Origin: an uncultured Coleofasciculus sp.
Lineage (GTDB): Bacteria; Cyanobacteriota; Cyanobacteriia; Cyanobacteriales; Coleofasciculaceae
DNA length: 9,694 bases
Assembly: GCA_902805485.1 (NCBI GenBank)
Contig: CADCTM010000568.1
Coordinates: 1-9,694, forward strand
Direction: 5' to 3'
Part shown: one piece after another, positions 5,751-9,694 of the stretch
Layout: each line of letters opens with the position of its first letter
Position numbering within the stretch: the stretch's first letter is position 1
Program-made: the position numbers and the translations under genes
The notes under the pieces: model-generated
The model's input: only the letters and a program-made list of their open reading frames with translations
Database searches by the model: none
What the model was told of the DNA's origin: nothing

Positions 5751-8015
5751 ATGCAGCAGGCAGCTCATCCCGTTGTAAAAGACTTAGTGCTAATTGGCGG
5801 CGGACACACTCATGCGATCGCACTTAGGATGTTTGGTATGAAGCCGTTGCCAGGTGTACGCCTAACGCTAATTACGGATACATCTCATACGCCTTATTCC
5901 GGGATGTTACCCGGTCACGTCGCGGGCTTTTATAATTTTGACGAATGTCACATTGATCTGCGACGCCTTGCCCAATTTGCCAAAGCTCAACTTTACCTCG
6001 ACCAAGCTGTTGGTTTGGATTTAGAAAACAAAAAAGTGATTTGTGCTAATCATCCACCTGTGGCGTTTGATGTATTGTCGATTGATATTGGCAGTACACC
6101 AGCAAGTATTGATGTACCGGGAGCGAGTGAATACGCGATTGCCGCCAAACCTGTACCGCAATTCTTGAATCAATGGAATCAATTAGTTGAAGACATTACG
6201 AATAATCCCCAAAAACCGATTCGTCTGGGAATAGTCGGCGGTGGTGCTGGAGGTGTGGAATTGGCACTAACGATGCAACAGCGTTTACATCAAGTTCTCA
6301 AAGATGCGAATGTGGCTCAAGCTGCACTGTCCATCCATTTATTCCATCGTGGCACCGAATTAATGCCAGGTCATAGTCCTTGGGTACGCCGCCGCCTCCA
6401 CAATATATTGAGCAATCGCGGTATTCAATTACATCTTGGGGAATCTGTGTGTGAGGTACTGCCGCATAAAATACAGTGTGAGTCGGGGTTAGGGGTGGAA
6501 TGCAGTAGTATATTTTGGGTCACTCAAGCATCTGCACCGAGTTGGCTGGCACAATCGGGATTGAAGACGGATTTAGAAGGCTTTGTCCTGGTAAAAGATA
6601 CCTTGCAATCGTTGTTTCACGACAATATCTTTGCCGCAGGTGACATTGCGACAATGGTAAATCATCCGCGCCCGAAAGCAGGGGTATTTGCAGTGCGTCA
6701 GGGCAAACCGTTGTTTGAAAATCTGCAACGAGTTTTATTGGAAAAACCATTAATACCTTATAAACCCCAGAAATTTTACTTAGGTTTAATTGGCACAGGG
6801 GATGGAGAAGCGATCGCTTCTTGGGGTTCTTTGGGCTGGCAATCTAGATTATTGTGGCGTTGGAAAGACAACATCGATCGCAAGTTCATGAATCGTTTCA
6901 AAGATTTGCCCGATATGTCAGCAGTTACCCCCCCGGATCAAGGGGAGGCGAAGAAGGAAGCAGACAACAAGATGCACTGTGCTGGATGCGGTTCTAAAGT
7001 TGGTAGCAGTACCTTAGAACGAGTCTTGCAACGGCTGCAAGTTAATTATCCCTTAACTGAGCGAGACGATATTCTTGTCGGACTAGGAACACCTGATGAT
7101 GCGGCAGTAATCCAAGTCCCAACGGGTAAATTGATCGTACAAACGATTGATTATTTTCGGTCGTTGATTAGTGATCCGTATATTTTTGGTCAAGTTAGCA
7201 CGAATCACTGTTTGAGCGATATTTTTGCAATGGGCGCCACTCCACAGAGCGCTCTGGCGGTTGTAACGGTGCCTTATGGGACGGAGGCAAAAATTGAGGA
7301 AACGCTGTATCAACTGCTCTCAGGGGCAATGAGGGTGCTGTGTGCGGCTAAATCCCCCCTGATTGGTGGTCATACTACGGAAGATGTCCAATTAGCGTTC
7401 GGGCTGACTTGTAATGGATTGGCGACTCCGAACCAATTGCTACGAAAAGGCGGGATGAAGCCTGGTGAGGTGCTGATTTTAACGAAAGCCTTGGGTACGG
7501 GCGTCCTGTTTGCGGCGGATATGCGTTTAAAGGCAAAAGGGCGGTGGATTGATCAGGCGGTGGGTTCGATGTTGTTATCCAATCAGCAGGCGGTGACAGC
7601 ATTGGTTGAACATGGCGTTACGGCTTGTACGGATGTTACAGGTTTTGGCTTGTTGGGACATCTCAGGGAAATGGTGCAAGCTTCAGGGGTGGCGGTGGAG
7701 TTGGAAATGGATGCGATTCCGGTTTTGGAGGGTGTACGCGCAATGCTGCAATTGGGGATTGTTAGCTCACTGCAACCGCAAAATTTACGGGCATCTCGTT
7801 GGATTAGTAATCTATCGGAAGTGGAGAATTGTTTGAACTATCAAGTGTTGTTCGATCCTCAAACCTCTGGAGGTCTTTTAGCAACAGTTCCTGTTAATCA
7901 ATCTAGTAATTGTTTAAAGCTGCTGAAAGATTTGGGATACAAGGATAGCTGTGTAATTGGTCGCGTAGTGCCAATTGTTGAAGGTATTAAGCCAATTAGA
8001 ATTACGGCAGCTTGA
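5751..8015 (+). CDS. selD: FAD-dependent NDH-like oxidoreductase fused to selenide, water dikinase SelD
   Basis: The C-terminal part (about 405-754) is a full-length SelD, which makes selenophosphate from selenide and ATP. Its active-site segment is HCAGCGSK, with C413 and K416 matching Cys17 and Lys20 of E. coli SelD, so this is the cysteine form, not a selenoprotein. Further SelD motifs are DDAA (449-452), D467 in TIDYF, GGHTTED (539-545), DVTGFGLLGH (628-637) and DPQTSGG (702-708). The N-terminal part (about 1-375) is a two-dinucleotide-fold flavoprotein of the NDH-2-like type. It shows GGGHTH at 16-21 for FAD, GGGAGG at 163-168 for NAD(P)H and FAAGD at 294-298. No CxxxxC redox disulfide is visible. 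A charged linker of about 30 residues joins the halves. Fusions of this kind are known in cyanobacteria and some eukaryotes; the flavoprotein's role is unsettled, perhaps supplying selenide. I chose the ATG at 5751 because the flavoprotein fold begins soon after it. A GTG at 5730 would add seven residues. Confidence 0.95.
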   Translation: MQQAAHPVVKDLVLIGGGHTHAIALRMFGMKPLPGVRLTLITDTSHTPYSGMLPGHVAGFYNFDECHIDLRRLAQFAKAQLYLDQAVGLDLENKKVICANHPPVAFDVLSIDIGSTPASIDVPGASEYAIAAKPVPQFLNQWNQLVEDITNNPQKPIRLGIVGGGAGGVELALTMQQRLHQVLKDANVAQAALSIHLFHRGTELMPGHSPWVRRRLHNILSNRGIQLHLGESVCEVLPHKIQCESGLGVECSSIFWVTQASAPSWLAQSGLKTDLEGFVLVKDTLQSLFHDNIFAAGDIATMVNHPRPKAGVFAVRQGKPLFENLQRVLLEKPLIPYKPQKFYLGLIGTGDGEAIASWGSLGWQSRLLWRWKDNIDRKFMNRFKDLPDMSAVTPPDQGEAKKEADNKMHCAGCGSKVGSSTLERVLQRLQVNYPLTERDDILVGLGTPDDAAVIQVPTGKLIVQTIDYFRSLISDPYIFGQVSTNHCLSDIFAMGATPQSALAVVTVPYGTEAKIEETLYQLLSGAMRVLCAAKSPLIGGHTTEDVQLAFGLTCNGLATPNQLLRKGGMKPGEVLILTKALGTGVLFAADMRLKAKGRWIDQAVGSMLLSNQQAVTALVEHGVTACTDVTGFGLLGHLREMVQASGVAVELEMDAIPVLEGVRAMLQLGIVSSLQPQNLRASRWISNLSEVENCLNYQVLFDPQTSGGLLATVPVNQSSNCLKLLKDLGYKDSCVIGRVVPIVEGIKPIRITAA

Positions 8016-8079
8016 CATTGATGGCGCTGCATAATGCGCTCATCCCGCTCATTCGGACTTTGATCATCGCATCAATGTC
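8014..8079. repeat. 10-bp inverted repeat spanning the selD stop region
   Basis: GACATTGATG (8014-8023, beginning inside the selD stop codon) and CATCAATGTC (8070-8079) are exact complements, separated by 46 bases. Inside lies a GC-rich hairpin, GATGGCGC (8020-8027) with GCGC-T-CATC (8036-8044), one base bulged. The second arm also pairs with 8055-8064, so mutually exclusive structures are possible. There is no T-run. It may be the 3'-end structure of selD mRNA. Confidence 0.35.
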
Positions 8080-8080
8080 C
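8055..8080. terminator. Possible bidirectional terminator hairpin between selD and the FTR1 gene
   Basis: GGAC-T-TTGAT (8055-8064) and ATCAA-T-GTCC (8071-8080) form a nine-pair stem with one T-T mismatch and a six-base loop, in the convergent gap. A T-run is missing on both strands, as is common in cyanobacteria. Its position 40 bases after selD fits a terminator. Confidence 0.3.
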
Positions 8081-8110
8081 AACACAAATACCTGGTGATG
8101 AGAAATCACG

Positions 8111-8167
8111 GCTAGATAAATGATACCGACATTTGTTAGTCTCCTAGGTGGACTTCGTTTATCTAGC
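8111..8167. repeat. 10-bp inverted repeat downstream of the FTR1 gene
   Basis: GCTAGATAAA (8111-8120) and TTTATCTAGC (8158-8167) are exact complements. With a T-G wobble and two more pairs the stem can reach 13 pairs, and the 31-base loop contains a smaller AGTC/GACT pairing. TAGATAA recurs at 8184-8190. It lies 34-90 bases past the FTR1 stop on the minus strand and may mark the 3' end of that transcript. Confidence 0.35.
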
Positions 8168-8200
8168 TCTAGAGTTTAATATGTAGATAATTCGCGCAGT

Positions 8201-9142
8201 TCACTGCTTCAACTCCGGTTTTGTAATTACGGTTGTTGCCGCCCCTAAGCTGTTGAAATAAATGCTGCCAATTGTGAATAAAAATCCTAGGTAAGCCACG
8301 GCTTGAACAAGATATAACTTGTCTCGATAGCCAAATAAGGTTTTGAGTAGCAAACCGGGAAATTGGTTATCGGGTAAGATCTTGCTGGTATTCCAAGCTA
8401 TTGGTCCTAAGATGCAGGATGGGTCTTTTGCCAAGTGGTCGTAGTAGATGCACCAAGTATCTAAAGGCGGGTTCATTTGCGCTAGGGCAGTTGCTGTTTG
8501 GTCAAAATGTCTGAGGGCGCCAACGACTAAACCTGCAACGATTAGGAGTAAGAATACGCCCATTACCTGAAAAAAGCGGCGGATATTAATTTTAACGCCC
8601 CATTTGAATAGGAGAAAGCCGATCGCGACTGCTCCTAACAAGCCTCCTATTGCACCTATTACTGGGAAGAATGTGAGCTGGAACTTGGCAATAATAAAGA
8701 CAACGGTTTCAAAGCCTTCGCGTAAGACTGCCATGAAAATTAAGCCGAAAACGCCCCAGCCTGCACTATTGCCTTGTTTAATGGCGGATGTGACGTTGCC
8801 TTCGATTTCGGCTTTGAGAGATTTTGCTTGGCTCGTCATCCAAACTAGCATCCAACTCAGTAAAGCGATCGCAATTACACCAAAGACTGCCTCCATGAGG
8901 GGCTTAATCACTGGTGCATAGTCGGGATAGGTGGTATTCACGGCTTGAATACCCCAGCTAAATAAAATCCCAACTAAAGCACTAGCAATGATTCCTCCCA
9001 CAACTCCGCTATATACCCATTGGTTTAACTCTTCGGCTTGTGCTTTTTTTAGACAAGCCAGTACAATCCCGACAACGAGAGCCGCTTCGACTCCTTCCCT
9101 GAGGGTAATGATAAAGGTTGGTAGAGCCGCACTAAAATCCAT
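8201..9142 (-). CDS. FTR1 family iron permease
   Basis: This is a polytopic membrane protein of the FTR1/EfeU iron-transporter family, which moves iron across the cytoplasmic membrane. From the chosen ATG it has 313 residues with about seven hydrophobic segments. The two iron-binding REGxE motifs are present: REGVE at 15-19 in the first helix and REGFE at 141-145 in the fourth. A soluble loop (about 214-265) carries a Cys pair at 231 and 243 and the DHLAKDPSCILGP segment. The frame is open further upstream, where a TTG could add 19 residues. I prefer the ATG at 9140-9142 because it has AAAGGA eleven bases before it and gives the standard start just ahead of the first REGxE helix. It follows the ferritin-like gene by 65 bases on the same strand, so a joint transcript is likely. 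No EfeO, EfeB or multicopper oxidase partner is in the window. Confidence 0.93.
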   Translation of the reverse strand: MDFSAALPTFIITLREGVEAALVVGIVLACLKKAQAEELNQWVYSGVVGGIIASALVGILFSWGIQAVNTTYPDYAPVIKPLMEAVFGVIAIALLSWMLVWMTSQAKSLKAEIEGNVTSAIKQGNSAGWGVFGLIFMAVLREGFETVVFIIAKFQLTFFPVIGAIGGLLGAVAIGFLLFKWGVKINIRRFFQVMGVFLLLIVAGLVVGALRHFDQTATALAQMNPPLDTWCIYYDHLAKDPSCILGPIAWNTSKILPDNQFPGLLLKTLFGYRDKLYLVQAVAYLGFLFTIGSIYFNSLGAATTVITKPELKQ

Positions 9143-9153
9143 TTGTTGTTTGA

Positions 9154-9159
9154 TCCTTT
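9154..9159 (-). promoter_or_regulatory. Ribosome binding site fixing the FTR1 start
   Basis: AAAGGA on the minus strand lies eleven bases before the ATG at 9140-9142. It supports the shorter protein over an upstream TTG start at 9197-9199. Confidence 0.55.
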
Positions 9160-9207
9160 GTTCGTTGTTTTTTGACTTTAGATACTTGCCTACCAACAAA
9201 TAACTAA

Positions 9208-9645
9208 TTAACTAAAGTCACGCAACATCTTTTTGATTTCAATGTTGTGTAATTCTTCCTGACCAATTTGAGTGCGGGCAAATTCTTCTAGATAAACACT
9301 GGCATTTTCTACTGTGTTCAGTAAATCTTTATACAGATCTAAAGCTTTTTTTTCATGATTGAGGCTTTCCTCCAGGATATCTCGGACTGAGTGTTTATAG
9401 CTTTCTTCAATTGGCGCAATTCGCTGACTGGGATGCCCTTCTAAACCAGTGAGAATTTCTCCTGCCTGTTGGGCATGAAGTAGAGATTCATTTGCCTGAG
9501 CCTTAAAAAAGTTCACAATGGGAATCCGATTTGGTCCAGTCACCATTAGAGAATAGTGGGTGTACCGTACCACTCCAGCAAGTTCAAATTCCATAATCGA
9601 GTTGAGGATGCTGGTTGTAGATTTTAGATCTAGTTCTTTCATCAT
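9208..9645 (-). CDS. Bacterioferritin-like ferritin-family protein
   Basis: A 145-residue four-helix ferritin-like protein, slightly shorter than classical bacterioferritin (about 158). By eye alignment E21 (FELAGVVRYT) matches Bfr Glu18, H57 in ESLLHA matches His54, E98 or E93 lies on helix C, and E130/H133 (QEELH) match the Glu127/His130 ExxH of helix D. So most of a di-iron site is present. The Bfr Glu51 position is Ser54, with a Glu one residue earlier (E53), and the haem ligand Met52 is replaced by Leu55, so haem binding is unlikely. It probably oxidises or holds iron in the cytosol. It lies just upstream of the FTR1 permease gene on the same strand, which fits coupling of uptake to storage. 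Two ATG codons are adjacent (9645 and 9642) and the Shine-Dalgarno sequence is weak, so the first residue is uncertain. No clear Fur box is seen in the 49 bases upstream that are available. Confidence 0.85.
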   Translation of the reverse strand: MMKELDLKSTTSILNSIMEFELAGVVRYTHYSLMVTGPNRIPIVNFFKAQANESLLHAQQAGEILTGLEGHPSQRIAPIEESYKHSVRDILEESLNHEKKALDLYKDLLNTVENASVYLEEFARTQIGQEELHNIEIKKMLRDFS

Positions 9646-9694
9646 TTCGTGTTACTTAAGCCCTTGTTTTGACGACACCTGAGTTTTTGGGGGT

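Larger units (their letters stand above)
470..8872. repeat. Dispersed HIP1 octamers (10 copies)
   Basis: The palindrome GCGATCGC occurs at 470, 788, 1937, 2354, 3057, 4087, 4303, 5814, 6810 and 8865 (first base of each). All ten fall inside coding sequence. This is the highly iterated palindrome of cyanobacterial genomes and the best lineage marker here. The coordinates span the first to the last copy; the intervening DNA is not itself repeat. Confidence 0.9.

Noticed and set aside
8604..8921. Plus-strand open frame opposite the FTR1 gene
   Set aside because: It is the complement of membrane-helix codons, has no recognisable domain, and no ribosome binding site was noticed.
9143..9199. 19-residue N-terminal extension of the FTR1 protein from a TTG
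   Set aside because: The extension is charged and unlike the family start, and the ATG at 9140-9142 has its own ribosome binding site.

Overview
The window reads as a cyanobacterial chromosome, most likely from a filamentous (Oscillatoriales-like) lineage. Three things point this way. At least ten perfect copies of the HIP1 octamer GCGATCGC are scattered over 9.7 kb. The genes for a DUF502 membrane protein, a long-form NusB and FtsY lie in the order familiar from cyanobacteria. There is also a fused FAD-oxidoreductase/SelD protein and an HpsJ-like membrane protein, both typical of cyanobacteria. The genus is not established.

Layout. From 88 to 3484, three genes on the minus strand (transcribed DUF502, then nusB, then ftsY) form a housekeeping cluster for membrane-protein targeting and rRNA transcription. 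From 3546 to 4778, still on the minus strand, there is a doubtful 95-residue ORF and an HpsJ-like protein with four predicted membrane segments and a coiled coil. From 4952 to 5557 (minus) there is a glutathione S-transferase of the Ure2p/YfcG (Nu-like) type. It is divergent from the only plus-strand gene, a fusion of an NDH-2-like flavoprotein domain to a complete selenide, water dikinase (about 5751-8015). From 8201 to 9645 (minus) a ferritin-like protein is followed by an FTR1-family iron permease. They are 65 bases apart and probably co-transcribed as an iron uptake and storage pair.

How they may work together. FtsY and NusB serve core expression functions. The SelD fusion makes selenophosphate, which in most cyanobacteria is thought to supply tRNA 2-selenouridine rather than selenocysteine; no selenium-using enzyme lies in the window. 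The FTR1/ferritin pair would import iron and buffer it. No tRNA, rRNA, CRISPR array, insertion sequence or prophage gene was seen. No intergenic stretch exceeds about 220 bases. The region most worth a second look is the 185-base convergent gap between selD and the FTR1 gene, which holds several overlapping inverted repeats and a possible tiny ORF. I found no clear new multi-gene system.
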